Origin: Plectrocnemia conspersa
Taxonomy: Eukaryota > Arthropoda > Insecta > Trichoptera > Polycentropodidae
DNA: 64,000 nucleotides
Direction of reading: 5' to 3'
Assembly: GCA_009617715.1 (NCBI GenBank)
Contig: VTFK01000075.1
Location: 186,001 to 250,000 of the forward strand
Positions 23,691 to 35,172 of this stretch are shown one piece after another (positions within the stretch are counted from its first letter, which is position 1; every line of letters begins with the position of its first letter). A model generated the notes under the pieces. It was not told where the DNA came from, searched no databases, and saw nothing but the letters and a program-made list of their open reading frames with translations. The position numbers and the translations under genes are program-made.

Positions 23691-25490
23691 AATATATTTA
23701 TGATTTTTTTCATGGTGTGCGACACAATGAAAACCCCAAATGGATGTGTAAATGTTAAAATTTGCATGCTTCAATTGCTATTCTGACACATATATGTTTA
23801 TGTGTTTAATTTGAGCCTTTAAATTTTGGCTGAATCGAGTAAAATTATCTCATATTTTAATTTATAAATTAAAATAGATTGAGTGCTTAAGAAGTCCATA
23901 TTATATTTTAAAAATCTATACTATGTAGATTTTATTTGGTCAGTTTATTTCTTTAGAATAAGCTCCTATGCTGATTAGTGTTTTTATTGAAATATATAAA
24001 ATTAATAATATTAGAATTTTTATATAATATGTAAATTTCTGTCAAAAATTTGCTTAAAATTGCAAAACAGTTACATTGTTATTGCATGTCTTTGAACGGT
24101 GTCTCTTTTTTATCTGCCAGCGGCATTTTTATAGCAAAATTATTAGATCTGTAAGATTTTTCATGCAATTAGTAAAGTGTATTTATTTATTGTCAAATTT
24201 TACATTAACTTTAAACAAATTCTATTTGTCTTTTAAAATAAAATAACCTTCCCTTTGAAGGTATACTATTGTGCATTATGCACTATTCAAATAGTACTGT
24301 TTTTTTACATATTTTAATTGACAATTATGGGAAAATTGAGCCTTTCTTTTATATATTTACATATTTATAATTAATATAAATAAATAAATGCTAAAATTAA
24401 TTATAAATTAGAAAATTTTTACAGAGAAAAATTATATCTTCTCAGTTATTACTAATGAACTTTAAAAATACTATAGGATGTTGCAAAGAGTTAATAAAAA
24501 TTAAAAAAAAGCAGTGCCGAAGGTATTGGCTGTACATTTGTACATTAAGTTTCTAAAAAATGATGTAAATTACAGTTAAAAATCAATACATTTTGATAAC
24601 AAAGCAATCAACAAAATTTTGAGGATTTTATTAAATAAATATTTAGTCAATTTTTGAATATAGCGATAGAGAGCTCAATCACTTGCCTCATATTTAAAAA
24701 TTGTTGGCTTTCAATAGGTGACAGTCATAGTTTATATAAAAATTAAAAATAAGTTTAGAAATAACATATTAAGCTTATCTCTCAGACTTTTATAAAAAAA
24801 TTGTCGGGTTTATCAACCAAATATTTAAAAAAAATATATTATTGAACATGTGTCAGTTGTTAGTGCTGCCACATTTCTGCTCGACAAGAGAGACGCTCAT
24901 GATATTTAATTAAATGTAATGTATTTTTTTTATAAATATATAATAGTGATGTGAGAGCTAGATACACATTCAATATATATTTATCTTAGTATTGAATCAG
25001 ACGCTAGAACTACAGGATCATACAGTCATACTATTCACGGAGCATCCTTATTCCCCTGTTCCAAAATATTTGTCCATCTGAGATACAGCGCAATAAAAAA
25101 GGAAACTAAGGAAACTAATTTCTGTAAAAATATTTTGTACAAAAAAAATCAGGATTTAAGAAATTTAACTGTTGCACAATTGATTGAAAATGTAAAAACA
25201 AAACAAATATTATACTTGCTTACATATTGTTAGAATTAAGCAACGTTTTAAAACTGTATAAATATAATTTTAATAACATGGACAGTTTATATGTATTTAA
25301 TAATTAACTGGTAAATATAAGGCAAACTGTATTTATTTATAATATAAGAACATTTTAAACATGTGATTTGTCACCATAGAAATATTTCTTTTAACGAAAT
25401 TCGCTAGTTGCGCACAGGGTTTACCATTTGGTGTTTGCAACTCTTAGTTAAATACCACTGATAATGATTTTTTGACACGTTCCACACCTG
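23691..25490. other. AT-rich noncoding DNA
   Basis: AT-rich sequence. I see no gene, bounded repeat or GC island. Confidence 0.55.
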
Positions 25491-25510
25491 TCAAATATCA
25501 GTTTAAAATT

Positions 25511-25887
25511 GCATATAATTTCACTATAATCTATTTGCGTTAACACAGTCAGTTCGAGCGCTATCCATTTTATTATAATTCATAATTTAGAAAGAGATGG
25601 CAAGCTTAGGTTTACGCCCTTACTAATATTTTTAAATCACACGATACAGATATATGTACGATATAATTATCATTAAAAATCATAGGAAAAATTGAATTTC
25701 TATAAATATGGGAAAAAAATTAAGCGTAGCAATGATAAGTATATCTCACGTATATCGGTGCTTTAGAGATATTAGTAGGGGCGTAAACCTAAACTTGCCA
25801 TCTCTTTCTAAATCATGAATAATGATGAAGTGAAAAGCTCTCAAACTGACTGCGTTAACTTAAATAGAGTGTAGTAAAAATATGTAT
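25511..25887. repeat. Long inverted repeat (about 160-bp arms), MITE-like or hairpin locus
   Basis: Left arm about 25,511-25,675 and right arm about 25,723-25,887 are inverted copies around a centre near 25,699, with roughly 45 bp of loop. The best part, 25,580-25,630 against 25,770-25,818, contains AAAGAGATGGCAAG and GGTTTACGCC strings with few mismatches. A GTTAAC near each outer end (25,539-25,544 and 25,854-25,859) is also paired. A transcript of this segment would fold into a long hairpin. Origin as a foldback MITE or an inverted duplication is not settled, as no target duplication was found. Confidence 0.8.
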
Positions 25888-26164
25888 CTGTCATTGAAAC
25901 TATTTTTCGATATAATTTTACGTAAATACTAGTAAAACTAAACTATTAGTAGTACAAATTCACTTTTGCCTGATAATAATTGCAATGAGCTATTGATAAA
26001 ATATATTATAATAAAGTGCAGTGATTAAAAGTAATTACTTTTAACTCCTAATTGATATGTAATTAATCATAACACAAAGGTAATAAAATAGAAGCAAGGT
26101 ACATAAATTTTGTGTTATTATAAAAAATAATACGTAATTCCGTTTATACATAGTATAAAACTTA

Positions 26165-26345
26165 AGGTGGAAATTCTTTGAAGCGCTCGAGAATAATTAT
26201 GTTTTGCCGTATCTAGGATAAACGCTGAACGTTTGCAGGATTACGGCGGGTTGTTTATGATGAGGTTGATATTTGTTTATCTGCCATAAGACTTAGCTCG
26301 ACTTTATAGCCGCAAATGAAAAGCCCGACAAAAACTCAAGAATTT
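26165..26345. promoter_or_regulatory. GC-richer island
   Basis: About 180 bp with CpG and without long AT runs, including CGCTCGAGAATAATTATG and a TTTATAGCCGC string. There is no open frame. It resembles the other candidate noncoding elements of the window. Confidence 0.25.
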
Positions 26346-27690
26346 TACTGCCAATGCAATGTACCGGATTTTTACTGAAATAAAATGTTAAAAAAATTTA
26401 AATGACCTTTCTTTTACTATACAATATAAGGGTACATACTAGGCAAGTTAAATATATTTTAGTAGTGTATTAAGTATTTTTTTATATTATATTATGCAAT
26501 TTTTACAAATCTCTAAGTAAGTTTGGAAATAAGTTACGTATGAATTAAAATAAGTTGCATTAAAATACACGCTAAAATGTATTATTGTTATTGTTTCACA
26601 AAGTACATATGATTTATTTATAATTGCGATAAATAAATACAGAGCTTTTTGGTTTAAAAATAAAATAAATTAATACATTTGTATAATTGAGTGGCTATTA
26701 GTATATTTAAAATAATATATTGAATTACTTGCCAACTCTATAATATGAAATACTTTTTTATTCACACTTTATGATCTATTTTCTGATATAAAACACAATA
26801 ATATTTTTAAGCAGTTTGTTGTAGCTATGATAAATAAAATATATTTGTACAGTATATTGCCGAGTAAGTAAACATACAAACATAGTATATTTACAGCTAA
26901 AAGTTTTAATATATATGAAAAATACTAAATCAAGATAAATCATCTTTTATCCAACGTGTAATAATAATATATATGAAATATGTGGCATAGTGTTCTAAAG
27001 AGCTTTTTTGTTATGTGATTTATTGAATAGATACTTTTGGAAGAAAAGATCCATTAAATTCTCTTTATGAAAAATTAGTACCTTGATTTTTAAGAACTAA
27101 ATGTCTACATATATCTTATATAGAAAAATGTTTTTTAAAAGTACAGTGAGACGTTTTTATGTAATTTAAATGTAACAATATTAAACTGATATATGCATTC
27201 AAAGTGCGTAATAATTATTTATTATTAAATAAAATACAATTGAAAATAACACTATAAAAAAAGTCAACTATTGCAGAATTCCGTGTAATTTTCCGTGTAA
27301 TCATAATAAAATTGATTTACGCGTTTGTAAAAGTTCGTATAAAAAATATGCTCTACAAACTTTAGAACCGTAATTAAAAAAAACGGTCAGCCCCGGATAT
27401 CGCAATTGAGCAGGTAGTGAACAAAGTTGAAATGAATTTAAAAATTCTAGAGTTTAACCATTGTTAACTAATGTCTAACAATACATGTTTTAGACTAAAA
27501 ATAAAATGTTTATACTACTGATACATACTTATTTGGTATTTAATATTTTAAATTCATATACACTATATAGCAATAAATAGTTATATGTAATGCTAAATAT
27601 TTTTTGAGCTTATAGAAATTAATTATAAACACATATTATTTCAGAAACTTTTTCAATTATTTTACTCAAGCGTCAAATAAAAAAACTAAG
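26346..27690. other. AT-rich noncoding DNA
   Basis: AT-rich throughout. Nothing recognisable. Confidence 0.55.
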
Positions 27691-27699
27691 CATCACATG

Positions 27700-28055
27700 G
27701 TATGACTACGTGTTTATTTCGTTGACCGCATCTGTGCCCTGGGAGCGAGTGGTAATCGGCAAACTTTTCGATTGTGACGGCGTCTAGTTTTTAATTAGCG
27801 AGTAAATAAAGCACAAGGGAGTAACGGTAACTGGGTACATGAGTTATGGTCGAATAATGTACACACTGTGTCGACACCCTGGGTAAATTTTGGATTAATC
27901 CGTGTACAAGCTTTACGGTCATGTAATCCGGTTGGCCACTCAGGTGGAATCGTGATAAAGGCTCTTTCGCACGCCGGAACCGGCCCGACGCGACAAACAG
28001 TCGCGGTGATCGGTTAATTAAAACTCTTTGTGGTTTTTATCGATAGGTGTTTAAC
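27700..28055. promoter_or_regulatory. GC-richer island with homeodomain and RUNX-like motifs
   Basis: A well-defined CpG-containing patch. It holds the palindromic K50-homeodomain-type site GGATTAATCC at 27,892-27,901, a TAATTAG near 27,795, GGTTAATTAA near 28,013, and a RUNX-like TGTGGTT at 28,029-28,035. No frame is open across it. The density of regulatory motifs fits a developmental enhancer, but this has not been tested by conservation. Confidence 0.35.
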
Positions 28056-28599
28056 ATAAAAACTGTGGAGTACTCGTTCAGAACGACCAAGTTAAAAAAA
28101 TGATAAGTAAAACTTTAAATTCACATTCATATTATATTCATAGCATAAAAGTGCTGTCCTATTTTAAGTATTTATTATATGATTGATACAGTTTTTCTAA
28201 TCAGTTAAATGCGATTGAATAGTAGCTCTTAAATGTAAGTTCTTAGAAAACATTGAAAAAAATGTGCTACACTGCCAATAAAGGTATTCAATCTCAAGGC
28301 AAAATTATGATCCTGGATCGTGAATTGCTTTAAAAGATAATTTAGTAATGCTATGGAATATTTATTGCCTCATCTATTATAAATAAGCATTACGGTAAAG
28401 ATTATAATTTATTTAAGCATTCAGGCAACTTTCCATTAATTATGATCTTCACATAAAAAAATAAACTAAAATGTGCCAATTCTAATAATGCTTTTAATTT
28501 AGATTTTCACAATTGATTATTCATTTTTACAATAAGCAAAAATTAAATTTTTGTTTCTACTATCGACGTGTAAAAATAATATGATTATAAAGCAAAGCC

Positions 28600-29075
28600 T
28601 CCACCGTGCCATTTTTATCATCACAGACCCCCGCGCGCTTAATAAAAACACGGAAGCATCAACCTTTCATATTCTGTTTATGCATACCGAAAATCGTAAA
28701 GACAATGTATAACAATCAAGAAAACAAGCGCATAAAAAGAGGCGAGCGCTCTCGCATCTATCGATTTTCATCAAGGGTGAGAAAAAATGATTTGACCTCG
28801 TCGGAAAAATGTACAGAGGGGTGGTAGCGCAGACATAATATATAGCGTGGATTTTCCGGTTGTGTGTACGAATTTTCCGCCACATTCCCTGAATTTACCG
28901 TGTGATTTTTCACCGGCGACGTATCATCGCGTCCTCCCCTAATCGACGTCGACCATTCGAACCGGAAAGGTGTACTTGTGAATGGACACGATTTTGTGAA
29001 CGATCCGATACGTTTCGACCCCGGCGGCCAATATATCAAAGGGGAGTAATACGTACACGTGACAAATGTCACTAC
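28600..29075. promoter_or_regulatory. GC-richer island with overlapping open frames
   Basis: About 475 bp of mixed composition, open on both strands in four overlapping frames of 72-104 codons. None has a recognisable domain, and the longest (minus, 28,758-29,072) overlaps two plus frames. A CACATTCC TEAD/Scalloped-like string lies near 28,880 and an ACACGTGAC E-box-like string near 29,055. Candidate noncoding element; a small exon is the alternative. Confidence 0.3.
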
Positions 29076-29079
29076 TATA

Positions 29080-30230
29080 ATGTAAATGCAGGCGATGTTT
29101 TATTAAAATTTATTATTCATTTAAATATATAGTTAAATGAGTCGAGCTTCTTTTAAAAACACTACGTTATTAAATTTAATACTAAAATTTTGCATTACCA
29201 GATACATAAATTGTTTTATCTTAATTAAGTACATATAGTAATAGCGTATTAGGAATATTTATGATATATGTAAATAACATTTTGAAGTAATATTACCTAC
29301 TATTTTCATTGTAATGTTTTAAATTATAGTATTAAACTTTTATTATGATCTTAATTTTATGCTTAAAAGTTTATATTACACTAAAACATTTTAAACACTA
29401 ATTACATTAGGAACCCTTGTTATTTTAAGTTTTCGCAAAGCTATTCTGATTAATATGTAACAAGTTTATGTATCCGAATATAAACCCAAACAAATTTAAT
29501 ACTATTAAAAGGTGTATTTACATTTACAATACATAAAAAGTAAACATTTCAGTTTTTGAAAAATGCAAAAAAAAAATGTTTACTAAAATATTGTGTAAAT
29601 CAGATTTATTATATCGGATATCATAACTATTGAATTTAGTTTCCTGTGTTGCAGTCCCCTGCCGGCCATGTTACAAACAAATGTTAGCAGTTTGTTGGAC
29701 ATATCGACATAGTCTGTGTTTGAAGCTTTCATACAAAAGCTTTCGTTTACCTATACAAATCCATATACACGATAATATCGAATAAAAGGCTGAAAATCGC
29801 AAAAGCTCAGCGACGTAAAATATCAGATTCAATAAAATCAGGGTACTGCTAAAATATTATTTTACCATAGTAATTATTTATACATTATTAAAAAGAGGGT
29901 GTATCGATTAAGCAGAAAAAAATATACAAAAACTGCAAATTTTTTTTTTTTTTTAAACAAATTGAAATATATTAATAAACACTAATAGCTTGATATATAT
30001 TAGCTGTGGTAATAATTCTACACTACAAGTTTATACATTTAAAAGAAATTTACAATTATGTGATATCTAAACTATTTTTAAATATTAAATTTCTTACCTC
30101 AACCCTTTAAAAAAAAATTATCTAATTATCGAAATTATCTTTACAAAAAAAAAAAAAATATGTTAGGAAAAAAAAATATTCATCCATTAAGAAAATAACG
30201 CAAATATATAAAATGTTGCTGTTAGATCTG
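29080..30230. other. AT-rich noncoding DNA
   Basis: AT-rich with long T and A runs near 29,940 and 30,140. A short less AT-rich stretch near 29,640-29,720 has no assignable motif. Confidence 0.5.
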
Positions 30231-30236
30231 GTATTT

Positions 30237-30470
30237 TTTGCTAAAATAATCAAATATATTAGATTTTCGCAAAAAATCAGTTAATAATACTTGTTTTTAA
30301 TTACAATTATACTTTACAGACATATTACAAAAATACCTTAAAATTAAATGTAATTACATTAAAATTTAAGCTACTTTTGTAATATGTCTGTAAAGTATAA
30401 TTTAAATTAAAAACAGGTGCTATTAACCAATTTCTTGGCAAAATCTAATATATTTGATTCTTTTAGCAAA
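30237..30470. repeat. 234-bp near-perfect palindrome
   Basis: The two halves pair all the way to the centre at 30,353/30,354 (GTAATTAC), with arms of about 117 bp and only about 15 mismatches or gaps. Long matching blocks are TATACTTTACAGACATATTA at 30,309-30,328 and its inverse at 30,374-30,399, and CAAATATATTAGATTTT at 30,251-30,267. No spacer is left, unlike typical MITEs. A transcript would be a continuous hairpin. Confidence 0.85.
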
Positions 30471-30489
30471 TTTTTTTTTTAAAAAGTAC

Positions 30490-32060
30490 AAATATTTTTG
30501 TTGAAAATTTTTAACAAAAATTTTTGTACATAATTTATGTTTATAATTAGTATGCTAAATATTTAAAAAAAATAATCTCCTAACACTTTAGCTTTGTAAG
30601 AATATATGAAATAGGTATGTAAATATATTTTTATGATAAATTAGGCCACTAAAAATTGAATATATATATTTGTAAAATCATGGTTATAATATTGGATCTC
30701 TACAGTATAAAAACTTAGTTATTTTGTAATAAAGTAATTTTTACAGTATTTTTATTTTATTGTATAAATAAGCAATTTAAATAGCAATATTTTGGTTAAT
30801 TTTATTAGTAACTTAGTATTATTAGTTAGTCTTTTTATATATAAATATTTATATCATTGTAGCAAATAATGTAACTAAGCTTACTTTTAATAAAAAATGT
30901 AATGAGTCTTAAAAATAAAAAAATGTACATCCATATTTTCATAAAATGCAAACACAATTTAATAAAAAAAATAACGTTAATTTTTAGTAGCGTTTTCTAT
31001 ATTAAAATTTTCATTAATTAGACCATTTAAATTTAAAACAATGCAATTCTAAAAGCACTGACGCACTGAGCGTGAGAAATCAAATCGCTTACGTTACCAG
31101 CCGTAAACCAGCCGATGTAAACTTTTAAACAAAGGATTTACGCTCAATGCAGACCGTACGTGACAATAGAGAGATTCAAAACAATATCTTTTTAGAATAT
31201 TTTCAATTGGCATGTGTTGTATTTTAAGTGTATTGTTATTGTATTAAAAGTATTGCGTCGTGTCATTTTTTTAATTAAATGTAAATTGAAACTAAAAAAA
31301 ATCTGAGCTTGCTAAAGTATTGAACGTTTACAATCTCATTAAAACTACAATGCAAATATCAGACGTAATAAAACTTATTATTAAAAAGCAGATATTAATA
31401 AAAATAATTTAATTACACCAAAAGTTGCAGCAAAAAGTGGGCAGGCAGAAAATTTATCCAGTTAAACCATGTGTATAAATGCTACTTAAATGATAATTTA
31501 AGTCGCATTTAAAATGGGGAGATCATTAGAAACATTAAACAGGGCTTTTCAGCTTGGATTAAATTCGTACAAACTCAGAGCCGTCAATAAACGAAGAAAG
31601 TTGAATAAGCAACCGCTTCCCTCTTCACGTCAACCTGATGCATCTCAACGCCCGGAAACCAAAGCTGTTAGACCTTTCGAATACATAAATATTCAAAATA
31701 TACAGAAACGCAAATTAAATCGTTGCGTAATAATTAATAATTATTACCAATATATACAAGTGAACATTCCTGACACAAAGGTTTTAAAATAAGTTTTTAC
31801 CACAAATTATACTTTTATATATCAATAAAAAATATAATTAAATAAATATGTTGTGTAATATTTAATAACGAACATTTTGAGAAAAGCAGAAGTGATTTAC
31901 ATTTTTTTTTACATTTCTAAAATTTTGAAATAAGACTTATTTTTATAATTAAATTCTTATTGCACATTACTTATGAATAATTATTTGATATTAATTTTAG
32001 ATTTTGATATAGTTCATTATTAATATATTTTTCAGGCGCAAAAGTCGACTAATTAAAAAT
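30490..32060. other. AT-rich noncoding DNA with one unassigned frame
   Basis: AT-rich apart from about 31,060-31,180 and 31,510-31,690. A 92-codon plus frame at 31,514-31,792 begins MGRSLETLNRAFQLGLNSYK. Its first 60 codons are less AT-biased than the surroundings and mildly protein-like, but I recognise no family and see no supporting splice sites. It could be a chance frame or a remnant. Confidence 0.4.
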
Positions 32061-32061
32061 A

Positions 32062-32089
32062 AACTGTGTTCGAATCGGCCAACACAGTT
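32062..32089. repeat. Short hairpin
   Basis: Nine-base arms AACTGTGTT and AACACAGTT enclose a 10-base loop, CGAATCGGCC. It lies about 100 bp before an abrupt GC-rich patch and could mark the edge of an inserted element, but no Helitron-type CTRR end follows the hairpin on either strand. Confidence 0.4.
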
Positions 32090-32164
32090 AGGGTAAAGTA
32101 ATGAAATGTAACTGATCCAAATATTTTATTGTCAGTATAACACCATCATGTGCTTTAAAAATAA

Positions 32165-32360
32165 TTATTAGAATATGGTTTACGTCCTAGAGGCTACTGA
32201 TGCGGGGTATGGACTTTGTGTGCGCCCGAGGCGTTCGGAGCTCTGCCTTCGTCTTAGGCATGATGCTGGGGCTGCGTCTTTAGGCGGGGCGCGGAATCGC
32301 TGCAGCTCCCAGACTTTGCCGGAGTCAGAGTACCAGCTTGAAGTATAATTGTATAAAGAG
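32165..32360 (-). other. Abrupt GC-rich patch, possible fragment of an inserted element
   Basis: This roughly 190-bp patch is far more GC-rich than anything near it, and its edges are sharp. A 64-codon minus-strand frame covers it (32,180-32,374), with SWYSDSGKVWELQRFR near the start; I do not recognise a family. The 9-base string TCTAGAGTC occurs twice just outside (near 32,391 and 32,440). The sharp edges suggest an insertion rather than a conserved element, but no terminal structure proves it. Confidence 0.3.
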
Positions 32361-32639
32361 AGGCAAAGAACCAAACATATTTCAGCAATACTCTAGAGTC
32401 TAAATAAAAGTATATATATATTTTTTCTAATTTATCAGTCTAGAGTCTGGATTAATCAATTAAGAAAAAAAAAATATACACCTTAAGAAGAATGATAATC
32501 AAAGTGTAGTTATTCACGACCCTTTGTATACGGAATAAAAATAATAATAAGAATAATACTAAAAAACAGATACGCCCGTTCATGTTTGTTATTTCATTTT
32601 TCATCACAATTGCGATGTTCAATTCGGAATGGGCGGCGG

Positions 32640-32960
32640 TTTGAACCCCGTAAAACAAAACAAAGAGGGGACACATACATAGGTATGCATAAATATATAC
32701 GTAAATAATTATGTATTCTATGGCGAGTGTGAAAAGCTTCGCAAAAGCGCGGCAAATGTTCGCTCGCGAGTGTTTAATTGAGCGTGGAGAATAACTCATA
32801 CTGCTCCTCAAGCACCGGGAGAATAATATAATATTCTTGGGCATTATTTTTTTGCCATTCTGAATTGTTTTCCCGGGACCGTTTTGTTCTCGCCGAGGAA
32901 TTTAATCGGATGGGCGTGTTTTTCCCCCGACGAGACCAGATTTTCATCAGATTGCATTCC
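32640..32960. promoter_or_regulatory. GC-richer island
   Basis: About 320 bp with CpG. Overlapping frames on both strands (minus 32,452-32,844 and 32,774-33,067; plus 32,865-33,071) have no domains. The 130-codon minus frame is hydrophobic mainly because it runs into AT-rich DNA. Candidate noncoding element. Confidence 0.25.
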
Positions 32961-33463
32961 TCAAAGATGAAAAAGCCCAGCGTCGACCATTTTTGTGATA
33001 ATATCATTTCAAAATTTAAAAAAAATTTAAAATATAAAATGAAAAACTCCCTTTTCATTGTGGTCAAATAATGAAAATACGACTGTTTTATTATGTTTTG
33101 TGTTCATAAAGAGGGAGAGAGAGCGGGGATGTGGAATAATGAAAAATATATATAAATTTAATATTTAACAGCGTCTCATATTCGTTGTATTGTAGGTTTA
33201 TCGGATAATCTTCAAGGGTGTTGTTCTCGTCTGAATTATTGTCAAATAAATAACGAACAACAATAGCGAGCATTAATCGTGTTTTTAAACGACAATGCCA
33301 TTACGATTGTTATATAATGGGAATATGTTGTATCTAGTGTAATAATTTACCATTGTTTTTAATTTGTAATTTATCACGGTATAACACAAAACGTAATTAG
33401 TGCATAAAACAGTTATTTAGATAAAAAATAATCACTTCTTTTACAACAACAAGCACTGATATT

Positions 33464-33532
33464 ATTTAATTGTATTACCAACATATTATCAAATAAATTT
33501 TATTTGATAATATGTTGGTAATACAATTAAAT
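33464..33532. repeat. Perfect 69-bp palindrome
   Basis: Thirty-four bases on each side of 33,498 pair without a single mismatch (left arm includes TGTATTACCAACATATTATC). The repeat is AT-rich but specific, not a simple TA run. Lack of any mismatch means it arose recently or is maintained. Confidence 0.95.
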
Positions 33533-33539
33533 TTTATTT

Positions 33540-34120
33540 GCATCATATGTAAAATCATCCCGTTTAGATAAAATACATAGATATAATATAGTATTAAAAA
33601 AAAAAAATTTTACGTTTACATGTGTCGTATTATTTAGCTTAGCGTAAATTTTTTGCCAGAAAAATCTAATATTGTAATTTATATTTAAAATGACGTACTA
33701 ATAATAAAATTAGATATAACAATATTGATGACAAACTCAACAAATATTTGTTTGGAGTTAATCGACTACAAAGTTTTTTTTTATTAATATTGTAGAATAT
33801 TTTTTAGCAACTTGACTTCTGGGTTTAATCACCCTTAAATGGTATAAGTCTTTTAGGTCCTATTTTGGGATAGAAATTAAAATATGTTACATTTTAAATT
33901 AATTATACAGTTAAATTAAATTTATGCCAAAAAAATATACGTTTTTATAACAAATGTTATAATACATTTTAATACCGATTTTATATTTAAAGTATGTTAT
34001 TAAGACTTTTTCGATTTTAATCCAAACTGAATAATGATTACAACCGTAAAAATATACTAAAGCAAAAAGCTAAATTTAGTAGTAGATAATATTTAGCTTT
34101 AAATTTAAAAGTCTATTTTA
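33540..34120. other. AT-rich noncoding DNA
   Basis: AT-rich. No feature recognised. Confidence 0.55.
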
Positions 34121-34126
34121 TTATTA

Positions 34127-34175
34127 ATTATATTCTGTTGTAACCTTAGAGGCGTTAGCCCAATGCGTTACGCGG
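34127..34175 (+). repeat. Dispersed repeat family B, copy 1
   Basis: The block ATTCTGTTGTAAC followed by GCCCAATGCGTTA recurs in inverted orientation at 57,140-57,185, with a five-base gap between the two conserved strings. Weaker similarity continues upstream. Element type is unknown. Confidence 0.5.
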
Positions 34176-34759
34176 AAAAAATCTGTACTTACTGGGCTAG
34201 GCAATAAGACACTATAAATATTGAATCTAAACTAAACTACAGTTGTTTGAGATGTGCCGATATACTAATGTATTTCAGGTATAAGTTTCATTAGCCTTTT
34301 TTTAAACATATTATACAAGAAATAAAAAGAGCGGAACATTGCCTTCAAAAGCACCCACTTTCTAGATAATACTTTCCCAATAAACATAATAATTTAAAGT
34401 GACAGATTGTAGTTTTTTGACGTGGCTCTGTTTGTGTTAAGATTTGTTTGCAAATTATTGTTGCTTTCATTGCTTTTTGAATGTTTAAAAAATATTAGAC
34501 ATAAGAGGAAATATTCAGCGAATGTGAATTAGTAACAGTAAATTTAAGTATTCGATCTGAAAATTCAGATCAAATACCTAAGGAAGAAGCAAAGAGATCA
34601 ACAATAGTACAAGCTGAATTATATGTATATAATGTTTTTATAGATTTTATTATTGCTAATTTAAGAACTAGATTTAATGCAGCAAAATAAATGAACAATA
34701 TATTTAGTTTTATGTGTCTATTTCTAAGAGAAAATAGAAAAAACAGTCTCGAATCGATT

Positions 34760-35172
34760 CCAAAAATATTTTTAAGATATGTTATTTCAGTAAAATTATA
34801 TATAAATACATTTTCACTAGCAGATATATATTTTTATTATTGAAAATATAATATTGGGTTATTCTTCAATGAAAATATAAAATCTTTTCCGAAAATATTT
34901 TTTAAAACATATCATTTCAATGAAATCATATCGGAATACATTTTCACCGGTAGATATGTATTTTTATTAGGGAAAATATAATTTGTTTGTCAAGTGCTTA
35001 TACAATTATATGATTTCAACTATTATATATTTACATACATATCATTATTTATTTACATCCGATGTATGAATGTTACAGCGAATGAGTATTTTTTGGTAAA
35101 GTTATATTTTTACTAGTTAAGTCCAAATACATTATCACCAGTAGATATATATTTTTACCAACCAAAATATAA
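34760..35172 (+). repeat. Clustered diverged repeat, three partial units
   Basis: A motif of about 45 bp, ATACATTTTCACC-GTAGATATATATTTTTA followed by a GAAAATATAAT string, appears at 34,806-34,853, 34,936-34,984 and 35,128-35,172. The first two units also share the upstream CCRAAAATATTTTT and ATTTCARTRAAAT strings, giving a unit of about 130 bp. The third unit is shorter and more diverged. Probably an old local duplication. Confidence 0.65.

Noticed and set aside
23275..23767. Overlapping minus-strand frames of 136 and 123 codons as genes
   Set aside because: Both frames and a plus-strand frame are open over the same GC-rich patch and none has a recognisable domain; base composition explains the lack of stops.
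32062..32089. Helitron 3' hairpin
   Set aside because: No CTRR end follows the hairpin on either strand and no matching TC 5' end was seen.
32040..32110. LTR retrotransposon primer-binding site near the TTGGCCGATTCGAA string
   Set aside because: The tRNA-loop-like GATTCGAA is much too close to TGG for a primer site, and no paired long terminal repeats were found.
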